A stretch of 39,891 nucleotides of DNA from a virus, in the IMG/VR virus record IMGVR_UViG_3300027733_000100, positions 1 to 39,891 of that record; one strand, 5' to 3'. The notes beneath the pieces were generated by a model. It was given only the letters and a program-made list of their open reading frames with translations. It made no database searches and had not been told where the DNA came from. The translations under genes were made by a program, and so were the position numbers. Positions 26,853-35,544 of the stretch are shown in pieces (the first letter of the stretch is position 1; the number at the start of each line of letters is the position of its first letter).

Positions 26853-29788
26853 GCTGTATAAATAACTTTGGGGATATTAATGAAACATTTATAATTGAGC
26901 CGTTGGTGCTTGATGATACCTTTGTGACTGGGTTTACCTTGTCATCAAACAATATTACCCTAACACAAAATAGAATTGACCAATATTCAGCTTTTACTAT
27001 AACATTATCAGGACTTACTGGTTCATCATTAAATGTGTATGTGACTGGTGGTACATATAATAATACTACAGGTACTGCAACATTTGTTAATTCAACAGGC
27101 GGTACATTTCAAGTTACAGGTTTTACAACAGGTTCAACATCAACAGCGTCTGGTAACTATTTACCGTTAAGTGGTGGTACTGTTACTGGTAATACAATAT
27201 TCCAAAGTGGTTTGACAGCTAGTACGATATCAGCAACAACAATAAGTGGTGATACGTTTTATGGGGATGGCTCTAAATTAACGGGAATAATCGCTAGTGC
27301 TCAATTTACAGGTGGTACTGTTAATGGTGCAACAGTATTTACTAGTGGATTAACTGCAAATACAATATCGGCAACAACATATCAAAATTTACCTAACACG
27401 TTGTATACGGGTAATGGTGTTTTAAGTGGTAATAGAATAGTTGATTTAAGTGGAAAAACATTAAATTTTAGTTCAGTAACAAATCCTGACACGCTTGTTA
27501 TGAGTGGTGGTAATGTCGGTATAGGGACAACAACGCCAACAGCTAAATTAGAAGTTGATTATGGTATTGGTGCAGGTCCAGGAGTATCAATCATAGGCGG
27601 AGCTAGCACATTTGAAAATGTTGCGTTAAGATTATGGGATAAAGGTAGCGCACCTCTAAATAGAAATGTATTAGAATTTGGTCATTCAAATGTAAATGTG
27701 GCGTATACGCCTGGGGCTCGTGTACTTTCTACAAATCCTAGTGGATTAACCACTACAGGTGCTAAATTGATATTAGAAACAACAAGTAGTTCAGCAAGTA
27801 CATGGAATACTAATCTATTAGTATTAAGTAACGATAGTAAAATAGGTATTGGAACAGATACACCTACTTATAAATTAGATGTATTTGGGAATGGTAGATT
27901 TACTAATGAATTATATGTTGACACAAATTTATATATAAATAATTATTTTCAAATAGATACCACATCTACAAGTATCCCAAGTGGATATGTAGGTATATGG
28001 AGAAGAAAGATAAATGGTGCATCTACATATTTCATGGAAGATGAACAAGGTGGTGCTAAAGATAAATGGGCATTTATATCAAGATTTAGTTATGGGCAAA
28101 CTAGAGAATGGAATCAAACTAATTCATCTATAGTTGACATTAATTATGGGTGGCAAACCCCTAATGATATTAACTTTGAAGCAGCAACATTACTAATAGA
28201 CCCAGTAATTAATATTACAGGACAAACAGGTACTAAAGTCAGGGGTATATATTATAATCCAACTCTTTCTGCACTAACGGGTACAACACATATTGCATTT
28301 GAAAATAAAACAGGTGATATAATATTTGGTAATCTATCAGGTAGTACTACAAGAATGGTTGTTGCTGATAGTACAGGTAAACTAAGTACGCAAGTTATTT
28401 CTAATGCGGTTACTTTTACTGGTGGAACAGTAAGTGGTCCAACAGTATTCCAAAGCGGGTTAACAGCAAATACAATATCAGCAACAACGTATGAAAATTT
28501 ACCTAAAGATGTATTTGTAACTGGTGGTACATATAGCGCTGCTGCTAGTACACTTATATTTACAAATAACACAGGCGGTACATTTAATGTTAGTGGTATT
28601 ACTTCTAGTACTACATTTACTGGTGGTACAGTTAGTGGTGCAACAAATTTCTTAAGTGGGCTAACGGCAAATACAATATCTGCAACTACATATCAAAATT
28701 TACCTGTAACTGCCGACACTTTTGTCACAGGGTTTACATTATCGTCAAATACAATAACACTTACACAAAATAGAGCCGACCAATACTCAGCGTTTACAAT
28801 TAGTTTATCGGCGTATACAGGTAGTTCATCTGCATCAGGTGCTTATCTTCCATTAAGTGGTGGTACGGTAACAGGTAATACGGTATTTACTGGTGGTTTA
28901 ACAGCAAATACATTAAATGTAACTGGTAATACAAATTTAAGTAATATAACTGCAAATACATTAACCGTAACTGGCAGTACTAGATTAGCTGCTATAACCG
29001 CAAATACATTAAATGTAACTGGCAGTACTAGATTAGCCGCTGTAACTGCTGATACGTTAACTGTAACTGGAAATACTAGATTAGCTGGTTTAACAGCAAA
29101 TACATTAACTATAACTGGTAATACACTTTTAGCTGGTTTAACAGCAAATACATTAACTATAACTGGTAATACACTTTTAGCTGGTTTAACAGCAAGTACA
29201 ATATCTGCAACTACATATCAAAATTTACCTGTAACTGCCGACACTTTTGTCACAGGGTTTACATTATCGTCAAATACAATAACACTAACACAGAATAGAA
29301 CAGGACAGTATTCTGCATTTACAATAAGCCTGTCTGCATATACTGGTAGCTCAACATCTGTAAGTGGGGCATTTTTACCATTAAGTGGTGGTACTGTAAG
29401 TGGTGCAACATCATTTATTAGTGGTTTAACAGCAAATACGGTATCAGCAACAACATATCAAAATTTACCTAACACGTTGTATACGGGTAATGGTGTTTTA
29501 AATAGTAATAGGATAGTTGATTTAAGTGGAAGGACATTAAATTTTAGTTCATCTACGTCAGCAAATAATCTTGTACTAAGTGGTGGTAGTGTGGGTATTG
29601 GAACAGCAACACCTTCTGCTTCAGCCTTGTTTGAAATTTCTTCAACAACCAAAGGGTTTTTAGGTCCAAGAATGACTGAAGCACAAAGATTGGCAATAAC
29701 TGCAACAGCTGGTTTAATTGTTTATCAAACCGATGCCGATGAGGGTTATTTTTTATATAAATCATTTGGTTGGGTTCAAATAATGTAA
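26849..29788 (+). CDS. Mosaic tail fibre protein
   Basis: This 979-residue protein is built almost wholly from modules. In order: 'DTFVTGFTLSSNNITLTQNR'; 'VTGGTYNNTTG'; 'YLPLSGGTVTGNT'; 'LYTGNGVLSGNRIVDLSGKT' with 'VGIGTTTPTAKLEV' (residues 180-240); a unique region (about 290-460) with 'GTDTPTYKLDVFG' and 'YVGIWRRKINGASTYFMEDE'; more VTGF modules; six 16-residue LTANT repeats (28895-29182); a second 'NTLYTGNGVL' unit; and a C-terminal 'STTKGFLGPRMTEAQRLAI' plus 'TAGLIVYQTD ... FGWVQIM', a tail common in Bacteroidota phage and surface proteins. I infer a trimeric fibre. The gene overlaps the gp15-like gene by four bases. Perfect direct repeats within it make it prone to in-frame recombination. 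Confidence 0.8.
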   Translation: MSCINNFGDINETFIIEPLVLDDTFVTGFTLSSNNITLTQNRIDQYSAFTITLSGLTGSSLNVYVTGGTYNNTTGTATFVNSTGGTFQVTGFTTGSTSTASGNYLPLSGGTVTGNTIFQSGLTASTISATTISGDTFYGDGSKLTGIIASAQFTGGTVNGATVFTSGLTANTISATTYQNLPNTLYTGNGVLSGNRIVDLSGKTLNFSSVTNPDTLVMSGGNVGIGTTTPTAKLEVDYGIGAGPGVSIIGGASTFENVALRLWDKGSAPLNRNVLEFGHSNVNVAYTPGARVLSTNPSGLTTTGAKLILETTSSSASTWNTNLLVLSNDSKIGIGTDTPTYKLDVFGNGRFTNELYVDTNLYINNYFQIDTTSTSIPSGYVGIWRRKINGASTYFMEDEQGGAKDKWAFISRFSYGQTREWNQTNSSIVDINYGWQTPNDINFEAATLLIDPVINITGQTGTKVRGIYYNPTLSALTGTTHIAFENKTGDIIFGNLSGSTTRMVVADSTGKLSTQVISNAVTFTGGTVSGPTVFQSGLTANTISATTYENLPKDVFVTGGTYSAAASTLIFTNNTGGTFNVSGITSSTTFTGGTVSGATNFLSGLTANTISATTYQNLPVTADTFVTGFTLSSNTITLTQNRADQYSAFTISLSAYTGSSSASGAYLPLSGGTVTGNTVFTGGLTANTLNVTGNTNLSNITANTLTVTGSTRLAAITANTLNVTGSTRLAAVTADTLTVTGNTRLAGLTANTLTITGNTLLAGLTANTLTITGNTLLAGLTASTISATTYQNLPVTADTFVTGFTLSSNTITLTQNRTGQYSAFTISLSAYTGSSTSVSGAFLPLSGGTVSGATSFISGLTANTVSATTYQNLPNTLYTGNGVLNSNRIVDLSGRTLNFSSSTSANNLVLSGGSVGIGTATPSASALFEISSTTKGFLGPRMTEAQRLAITATAGLIVYQTDADEGYFLYKSFGWVQIM
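27371..27424 (+). repeat. 54-base direct repeat, copy 1
   Basis: Identical to bases 29447-29500, about 2.08 kb away in the same gene, coding an 'ATTYQNLPNTLYTGNGVL' stretch. Confidence 0.85.
28672..28761 (+). repeat. 90-base direct repeat, copy 1
   Basis: Identical to bases 29197-29286, 525 bases (175 codons) away, in the same frame. It codes the end of an 'ATTYQNLP' unit and the start of a 'DTFVTGFTLSSN' module. Recombination would delete 525 bases in frame. Confidence 0.88.
28895..29182 (+). repeat. 48-base tandem repeats (16-residue LTANT units)
   Basis: Six consecutive 48-base units code x-[LIV]-T-A-[ND]-T-L-[NT]-[VI]-T-G-[NS]-T-x-L-[AS]. The last two units (29087 and 29135) are identical in their 48 bases; earlier ones vary. 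The even length keeps the frame, so gain or loss of copies would change only shaft length. Confidence 0.9.
29197..29286 (+). repeat. 90-base direct repeat, copy 2
   Basis: Second copy of the repeat at 28672-28761. The 48-base tandem array lies between the two copies. Confidence 0.88.
29447..29500 (+). repeat. 54-base direct repeat, copy 2
   Basis: Second copy of the repeat at 27371-27424. The sequences diverge right after it (AGTGG versus AATAG), so the match is a local identity within longer homologous modules. Confidence 0.85.
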
Positions 29789-29791
29789 TAT

Positions 29792-30964
29792 ATGGGCGTT
29801 AATATACTAGGAAATACTATTATAAAAGGAAATGCAATATTTGGACCAAATCCAAACACTATCCCAGGTCTTGCCGACCCATCATTTAACATCGGTGATG
29901 GGTTTAATGCCTTAGTGCATTCGGTATCAGTTCAGACAGATAATAAAATTCTTGTTGTTGGTAATTTTACAACATACAGTGGTATATCAGCAAATGGTAT
30001 TATTAGATTAAATTCAGATGGTAGTAAAGATTCATCATTTAATACAGGTGCTGGGTTTGATGGCCTTGTTCTAAGTTTAAGTTTACAAACAGATGGAAAA
30101 ATATTGGTTGGTGGTGCTTTTTCAACATACAGTGGTATATCAGCAAATGGATTAATCAGATTGAATTCAGATGGTAGTAAAGATTCATCATTTAATATAG
30201 GTACTGGATTTAGTAAAGATATTATTGGTGTACAAATTTGGGATATTAAAATTCAGTCTGATAATAAAATACTAGTATGTGGTGCTTTTTCAACATTTAG
30301 TGGTATATCAGCAAATAATATTATTAGATTAAATTCTGACGGTAGCAAGGATAATTCGTTTGTTTATGGTACTGGGTTCAATACAAACTTTCTTTTCGCT
30401 TTAGCAATTCAAAGTGACGGAAAAATATTGGCTGGTGGTACTTTTACAACATACAGTGGTATATCAGCAAATCGTATTATTAGGTTAAATTCTGATGGTA
30501 CCAAAGATTCATCATTTAATATAGGTGCTGGGTTTGATAGTACTGTTCAAGGTTTGAGTTTGCAAACTGATGGAAAAATATTGGTTGGTGGTACTTTTTC
30601 AACATACAGTGGTATATCAGCAAATGGTATTATTAGATTAAATTCAGATGGTAGCAAAGATAATTTATTCGTTTATGGTACTGGGTTTGCTAATAGCAAT
30701 TCATTGTTTCGTAATATAATAGATGGTAGTGGAAAAATAATTTTTATGGGTTCGTATACACTATATAATGGAGGCACATCAAACCGTATAATTAGATTAA
30801 ATTCTGATGGTAGTAAAGATAATTCATTTATTACTGGTGTTGGATTTAATGATTCGACTCGCTCAGGTACAATTCAATCAGATGGAAAAATACTAGTTTG
30901 TGGAAATTTTACAACTTATGATGGTGTAACTGCTAATTGTTTAATTAGGCTTAATGGAAACTAA
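29792..30964 (+). CDS. Delta-60 repeat protein, predicted seven-bladed propeller
   Basis: This protein has 390 residues. After a 35-residue N-terminus it has seven repeats of about 50 residues, each with a core such as 'TDGKILVGGAFSTYSGISAN' followed by 'IIRLNSDGSKDSSFN'. This is the delta-60 family (named from a Deltaproteobacterial repeat), which forms beta-propellers. The seven 'KIL-x-x-G' cores are KILVVGNF, KILVGGAF, KILVCGAF, KILAGGTF, KILVGGTF, KIIFMGSY and KILVCGNF. Seven blades would close a ring. The repeats are highly similar at DNA level. It lies within the fibre operon, three bases after the mosaic fibre gene. I infer a fibre tip or receptor-binding head; it has no signal peptide. 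Confidence 0.82.
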   Translation: MGVNILGNTIIKGNAIFGPNPNTIPGLADPSFNIGDGFNALVHSVSVQTDNKILVVGNFTTYSGISANGIIRLNSDGSKDSSFNTGAGFDGLVLSLSLQTDGKILVGGAFSTYSGISANGLIRLNSDGSKDSSFNIGTGFSKDIIGVQIWDIKIQSDNKILVCGAFSTFSGISANNIIRLNSDGSKDNSFVYGTGFNTNFLFALAIQSDGKILAGGTFTTYSGISANRIIRLNSDGTKDSSFNIGAGFDSTVQGLSLQTDGKILVGGTFSTYSGISANGIIRLNSDGSKDNLFVYGTGFANSNSLFRNIIDGSGKIIFMGSYTLYNGGTSNRIIRLNSDGSKDNSFITGVGFNDSTRSGTIQSDGKILVCGNFTTYDGVTANCLIRLNGN

Positions 30965-30975
30965 TAATAAACTCT

Positions 30976-30984
30976 AATATTTAT
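30976..30984 (+). promoter_or_regulatory. AATATTTAT box with overlapping TATAAATA
   Basis: Exact copy of the recurrent box, 18 bases before the ATG at 31003. It overlaps TATAAATA (30982-30989), an exact match to the T4 late promoter core on the coding strand. It is the best candidate for an internal late promoter in the fibre operon. Confidence 0.5.
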
Positions 30985-31002
30985 AAATAACAAATATATT
31001 AA

Positions 31003-31938
31003 ATGGCAGTAAATAACGGAGCATTCTATAGTCAAACACAAGGGTTAAAGCTATCAACAAATAGCACAAACAGGGTTATTGTTTCAACAGCTGGTACAAC
31101 GACGTTTACTGGTATTACAAGCGGCTCAACACTTATTGATGTTAGAGGTACTAGTGGTCAATTGATGTCGGTAACGGATACATTAACTGGTTCGTTATTA
31201 ACAGTAAATAATAATATTGGTAATTCAATATTTCAAGTAAATTCAAATAGTTCTATTATTGGTGGTTCCGCAAATACCAATACGTTTGTTATTAGTGGTA
31301 CAAATGTTGGTATTGGAACAAGAACACCAGAATCAAAATTACAAGTTAGTGGACTTACAACCATAACAGGTCAATGGAATACAAGTAGTACTGTAAATGG
31401 ATTACACTTTTCATTTGGACATCCAGTTACTGGTCCAAATATTGGGCAAATATATTCAATTCAAAATGGTTCAACTTGGAGGCGTTTAGATGTAGAAGGC
31501 GACCCTTTAGTATTAAATGCACAGAGTGGTGGTAATGTTGGTATTGGAACAGTATCACCATCAAATAAATTACATGTATTTGCAGCAACCGACCCAATTA
31601 AAGTAGAAGGGGTACAAACAGGTACCGACACTGAATTATTAACAATAGATGGAAGTGGTGTTATACATAAAGTATCATCATCTTCAGTTGGTGGTGCATT
31701 TTTAAGAAACGAGACAAATTCAGGTGCGACAGATACAATAACAATAAATCAATCAATTTTTAATCCTTCTGACTTAACGGTATTAAGTACAAGTGTATTT
31801 ATAGTTGATACTAACGCCGACTACTATATATTGGGTGATTTATATAATTATGGTGATATTGTTGTTGACGGAACTTTAAAGGTTGGTGGGGTTATTTATA
31901 ATAGAGGTACTATAACAGGTTCAGGAATAATAGAATAA
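31003..31938 (+). CDS. Tail fibre protein with VGIGT modules
   Basis: This protein has 311 residues. The N-terminus starts MAVNN, like two of the later fibre genes. A beta-rich shaft follows, with 'NVGIGTRTPESKLQVSG' and 'NVGIGTVSPSNKLHVFAATD', and then 'PIKVEGVQTGTDTELLTIDG ... IHKVSSSS', which parallels a stretch in the giant fibre at about residues 295-330. The C-terminal about 80 residues ('DTITINQSIFNPSDLTVL', 'YYILGDLYNYGDIVVDGTLK') form a new domain, probably another beta-helix-like tip with 'GDLYNYGDIVV' and 'GGVIYNRGTI' rungs. I infer a structural fibre. Confidence 0.72.
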   Translation: MAVNNGAFYSQTQGLKLSTNSTNRVIVSTAGTTTFTGITSGSTLIDVRGTSGQLMSVTDTLTGSLLTVNNNIGNSIFQVNSNSSIIGGSANTNTFVISGTNVGIGTRTPESKLQVSGLTTITGQWNTSSTVNGLHFSFGHPVTGPNIGQIYSIQNGSTWRRLDVEGDPLVLNAQSGGNVGIGTVSPSNKLHVFAATDPIKVEGVQTGTDTELLTIDGSGVIHKVSSSSVGGAFLRNETNSGATDTITINQSIFNPSDLTVLSTSVFIVDTNADYYILGDLYNYGDIVVDGTLKVGGVIYNRGTITGSGIIE

Positions 31939-31956
31939 AAACAAAAATTAAAATAT

Positions 31957-32403
31957 ATGCCAAGTTACATAGAATTAGATAAAAACGCAAGTGTCCCAGC
32001 TTCATCAGATGTAAGCAAATTAATACTTTCATTAAACTCATTAGGTCAATTGGTGGTAACCAATAGTACTGGAAATTCTTCGTTTCCAACATTTACAACA
32101 GCGTCACCAACCTATCCAGATATTGATTTATCTAGTGGTAATTACACTATATCGGGTGGAGGTGTTTATGAAATTATTACCGCATCGGGTGGTAATGAAT
32201 TGTTTTTTCCAAACCCAACAACTTTAACGGGTCAAACAATTACGGTCATAAATAGTGATGGTAGTAACAGTATTACTATAAATAATAATGGTTTTCAACC
32301 ATATGATAAAGGTAGTAACTCACAAATTACTTCAATTGGTTCAACAGACCAATATCAATTTGTTGCAATAAAAGATAAATGGAGAGGTGGTAAATTCTCA
32401 TAA
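31957..32403 (+). CDS. Small fibre-tip-like protein
   Basis: This protein has 148 residues. The first part (MPSYIELDKNASVPASSDVS, then LGQLVVTNSTG) looks like an attachment segment. The rest ('YTISGGGVYEIITASG', 'ELFFPNPTTLTGQTITVINS', 'GSNSITINNNGFQPYDKGSN', 'YQFVAIKDKWRGGKF') is the layout of a small beta-sandwich that often ends phage fibres; a related 'Q.I.......G...I' sequence ends the fibre at the left edge and the one at 32411. I infer a fibre accessory or short fibre. It lies 18 bases after the previous gene and 7 before the next. Confidence 0.65.
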   Translation: MPSYIELDKNASVPASSDVSKLILSLNSLGQLVVTNSTGNSSFPTFTTASPTYPDIDLSSGNYTISGGGVYEIITASGGNELFFPNPTTLTGQTITVINSDGSNSITINNNGFQPYDKGSNSQITSIGSTDQYQFVAIKDKWRGGKFS

Positions 32404-32410
32404 TTAATAT

Positions 32411-33532
32411 ATGAAGACAATAATAACATTAGATAGGGCTAATCAGCCATATGGGTATCCGCAGTTAAACGCTAGTGGTAATTTTGACAATATAATTGTT
32501 AGTGGTCTGACAGCAAATACGTTATCTGCAACAACATATCTTAACTTACCAGTTACAACTGATACGTTTGTTACGGGGTTTACGTTATCTAGTAATACAA
32601 TAACTTTAAGGCAAAATATAACAGGACAGTATTCTGCATTTACAATAAGCCTGTCCGCATATACGGGTAGTTCATCTACGTCGGGAGCGTATCTCCCATT
32701 AAGTGGGGGTACGGTAACGGGAAATACAATATTCCAATCGGGATTAACCGCAAACACATTAAATGTTACAGGTAATACTTTATTATCAGGATTAACGGCA
32801 AATACAATAAGTGCAACAACGTATCTTAATTTACCTACTTATATTAGTGCAACTACACTATCAGGTAATGTATTGAGTGTTACATCAAATAGTAGTGCGG
32901 CAGTTACTTACACCATTAGTGCTGTTACAGGTGGTTCTTATTTAAACGGAACGCTTACGCTTAGTGGTAGTGGTGGTGTTAACGGAATACAAATTACAGG
33001 TTTTAGTACAAATACAGCAACATCTTTTACAGGTGGTACAGTTAGTGGTGCAACATCATTTATTAGTGGGTTAACAGCAAATACAATATCAGCAACAACA
33101 TATCAAAATGTTAATGCTGTTACAGGTGGAACATATTCTAACGGAACAATCACATTAAGTGGAACGGGAAATGTTAATGGAAACACAATAACAGGTTTTA
33201 GTACTGGTAGTGGTGGATTAACATGGCAATTTGCAACGTCTCCAATAACAGCATCAACTAATAATGGATATATAACAACAGGCACAACATTAATTAATTT
33301 GCCAGTATCCGCAAGCTTGGGTAGTGTTATTGAAGTTGTTTCAGCGTCAGATAGTTTATTTACAATAACACAAAACGTAAATCAATTTATAAGATTTGGT
33401 ATTATAACGACAACACAAACATCAGGTACATTAGTTTCACAAAATAATGGTGATTCTATTAGATTAGTTTGTACTAGTGCAAATACGGTATTTACTGTGG
33501 TATCTGCGGTAGGTACGATAACATTAAATTAA
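32411..33532 (+). CDS. Modular tail fibre protein
   Basis: This protein has 373 residues. Modules in order: a short N-terminus 'IITLDRANQPYGYPQLNASG'; a 'GLTANTLSATTYLNLP' unit; a 'DTFVTGFTLSSNTITLRQN' module; 'YLPLSGGTVTGNTIFQSG' with two LTANT units; a 'YISATTLSGNVLSVTS' unit shared with the fibre at the left edge; two 'VTGG-x-Y' modules; and a C-terminal domain of about 100 residues ('GYITTGTTLINLPVSASLGS', 'FTITQNVNQFIRFG'), related to the small fibre-tip-like protein just upstream. I infer a fibre with a tip of the same fold as the left-edge fibre. Confidence 0.75.
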   Translation: MKTIITLDRANQPYGYPQLNASGNFDNIIVSGLTANTLSATTYLNLPVTTDTFVTGFTLSSNTITLRQNITGQYSAFTISLSAYTGSSSTSGAYLPLSGGTVTGNTIFQSGLTANTLNVTGNTLLSGLTANTISATTYLNLPTYISATTLSGNVLSVTSNSSAAVTYTISAVTGGSYLNGTLTLSGSGGVNGIQITGFSTNTATSFTGGTVSGATSFISGLTANTISATTYQNVNAVTGGTYSNGTITLSGTGNVNGNTITGFSTGSGGLTWQFATSPITASTNNGYITTGTTLINLPVSASLGSVIEVVSASDSLFTITQNVNQFIRFGIITTTQTSGTLVSQNNGDSIRLVCTSANTVFTVVSAVGTITLN

Positions 33533-33539
33533 TTGTTTT

Positions 33540-34532
33540 ATGGCAGTAAATAATAGTATAAATGAAGTTTCAAACGTTCAAATATTTACGTCCGTAGGTT
33601 CTAATACTTGGATAAAACCCGTTGGGGTTAAATTCGTGTATGTTGAATGTATTGGTGGCGGAGGTGGCGGAGGTGGCGGAGGTTCAGCATCTGGAGCAAC
33701 ATATAGAATGGGTGGTGGTGGCGGTGGAGGGGCTTCTTTTGTTTCAAAACTTTACTTAGCCTCGGAGTTATCGTTATCAGAACCAATTACAGTTGCCTCG
33801 GGTGGGACTGGTGGTGCGGGTGGTGCTGGTAATGCCTCTAACGTAGGTGTTATTGGTTCTACAGGTGGTAATTCAATATTTAGTTCAGGTTTAACAATAT
33901 TAACAGCCTATGGAGGTGGTTCTGGTGCTGGGGGTAGAGTTACGGCAGTTTCTAATTCAGGTGGTGGTGGAGGTGGTACTGTTAGTGTTGGTGCTGCTGG
34001 TGCTGGTGCCGCTGTTGCAGGTGGTAATCCAGCAGGAGCAAGTACAACCACTTTAGCTTTTGGTGGCACTGGTGGCGCTGGAACAATTGCTGCTCCGTCG
34101 GGTGGTGCTGCTCAATATGGTGGTGCTGGGGGTGGTGGAACTTCGACGACTGGTATTAATTTTTCAGGCGGATGTTCATTATATGGTGGTGGCGGAGGCG
34201 GTGCTGGTGGAGGTGCAAATAGCGTACCGACTGTTTATGACGCAAAACCAGGCGGAAGTTCAGGTACTTATACTGGTATTACGGGTGGTGCTTTTGGAAC
34301 AAGTGGTATATCACCAACTTCGGGTGGAACAGGTACAAATAAAGGTAATGGTTCTGGCGATGGAGGTGGAGGTGGCGGTGGAACCGCAACTTTAAATACA
34401 GCAGGTACTAATGGTGGTGTTGGTGGTGCGCCTGGTGGCGGTGGTGGAGGTGGTGGGGGCGGTACACGTGCTAGCAGTGGTGGCACTGGCGGTGCTGGTG
34501 GTCGCGGTGAAATAAGGGTTTATTCGTGGTAA
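33540..34532 (+). CDS. Glycine-rich adhesin-like fibre protein, copy 1
   Basis: This protein has 330 residues. The N-terminus (MAVNNSINEVSNVQIFTSVG, then NTWIKPVGVKFVYVECIGGG) is the opening of the phage glycine-rich domain family, where a beta strand leads to long Gly runs. The middle is a chain of poly-Gly segments separated by variable Ser, Thr and Ala stretches. It ends 'GGTGGAGGRGEIRVYSW'. In T-even phages a glycine-rich adhesin (gp38) sits at the fibre tip with layered polyglycine helices, and the variable loops between them set host range; the same role is inferred here. The gene is the first of three tandem paralogues. Confidence 0.78.
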   Translation: MAVNNSINEVSNVQIFTSVGSNTWIKPVGVKFVYVECIGGGGGGGGGGSASGATYRMGGGGGGGASFVSKLYLASELSLSEPITVASGGTGGAGGAGNASNVGVIGSTGGNSIFSSGLTILTAYGGGSGAGGRVTAVSNSGGGGGGTVSVGAAGAGAAVAGGNPAGASTTTLAFGGTGGAGTIAAPSGGAAQYGGAGGGGTSTTGINFSGGCSLYGGGGGGAGGGANSVPTVYDAKPGGSSGTYTGITGGAFGTSGISPTSGGTGTNKGNGSGDGGGGGGGTATLNTAGTNGGVGGAPGGGGGGGGGGTRASSGGTGGAGGRGEIRVYSW

Positions 34533-34545
34533 TAATAAATTAAAA

Positions 34546-35532
34546 ATGGCAATAAATAATAGTATAAATTCTGCAAGAAACATACAGGTGTTTACAACTG
34601 TTGGTAGTTCGACATGGATAAAACCGACTGGTGCAAAATTCGTATATGTTGTGTGTATTGGTGCTGGTGGAGGTGGTGGTGGTGCTTCATACTCTTTAGG
34701 AACAGCACCTAAATGGGGTGGTGCTGGTGGTGGTGGTGGTGCTTTTGCTTATAAAGTATTTAGTGCAAGTGATTTAGCTAACACGGTGCCTATTGTTGTA
34801 GGTGCTGGTGGTACTGGTGGTACCAGTGGACTTTCAGGGTCAACAACATCTGGTGGAATTGGTGGTAGTTCTTTTTTTGGTACAGGTGCAACAACATATT
34901 TGGTTAGTTATGGTGGTGGTGGTGGTGCTAGAGGTGGTATTGATATAGGTGCTGGTGGTGGTGGTGGTGGTGGTACTGGTGGGGCTGGTAGTGTTGGTGA
35001 TTCATTGGTTGCTATTGGAGGGCAACCAGGTTATGCCGCAGTAAGCCCTGTAGTGGCTCAAACTTGTATTGGTGGTACGGGGGCAAGTGGTGGTAGTAAC
35101 CCAACTAATGGAGGTTTAACTGAATATGGTGGTGGAGGTGGTTGTGGTCATGATGGTAGTCTTACACCAGCAATTGGTCCTGGAGGTTCATCATTATTTG
35201 GTGGTGGCGGTGGTGGTGCTGGTGGAACCTCAAATTATCTTGGTACTATACTTGTAAATTCAACCTCAGGCGGTACTAGTCGTTCTTATGTTGTTGGTGG
35301 TGGTGCTTCAGGCGGTACAAATGGTGCATCACCAACATCAGGTGGTACAGGTACTTCATATGGTGTTGGTGGTGGTGGTGGTGGTGGAACAATAACACCA
35401 AACACAATAGGTGGTAATGGTGGTGTAGGCGGTGCAGGCGGTGGAGGTGGTGGAGGTGGTTGTGGTGCGGATATTGGTGCTGGTAATGGTGGTGCTGGTG
35501 GTCGTGGTGAAGTAAGAGTGTATACTTTTTAA
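34546..35532 (+). CDS. Glycine-rich adhesin-like fibre protein, copy 2
   Basis: This protein has 328 residues, with the same plan as its neighbours: MAINNSINSARNIQVFTTVG, then 'STWIKPTGAKFVYVVCIGAG', long Gly runs, and the ending 'GGAGGRGEVRVYTF'. Near residues 195-210 lies 'YGGGGGCGHDGSL', with cysteine and histidine not found at this place in the first copy. The 5' 120 bases are very close to those of copy 3, so copies 2 and 3 are the more recent duplication. I infer a receptor-binding tip variant. Confidence 0.76.
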   Translation: MAINNSINSARNIQVFTTVGSSTWIKPTGAKFVYVVCIGAGGGGGGASYSLGTAPKWGGAGGGGGAFAYKVFSASDLANTVPIVVGAGGTGGTSGLSGSTTSGGIGGSSFFGTGATTYLVSYGGGGGARGGIDIGAGGGGGGGTGGAGSVGDSLVAIGGQPGYAAVSPVVAQTCIGGTGASGGSNPTNGGLTEYGGGGGCGHDGSLTPAIGPGGSSLFGGGGGGAGGTSNYLGTILVNSTSGGTSRSYVVGGGASGGTNGASPTSGGTGTSYGVGGGGGGGTITPNTIGGNGGVGGAGGGGGGGGCGADIGAGNGGAGGRGEVRVYTF

Positions 35533-35544
35533 AAAAAAATAATT

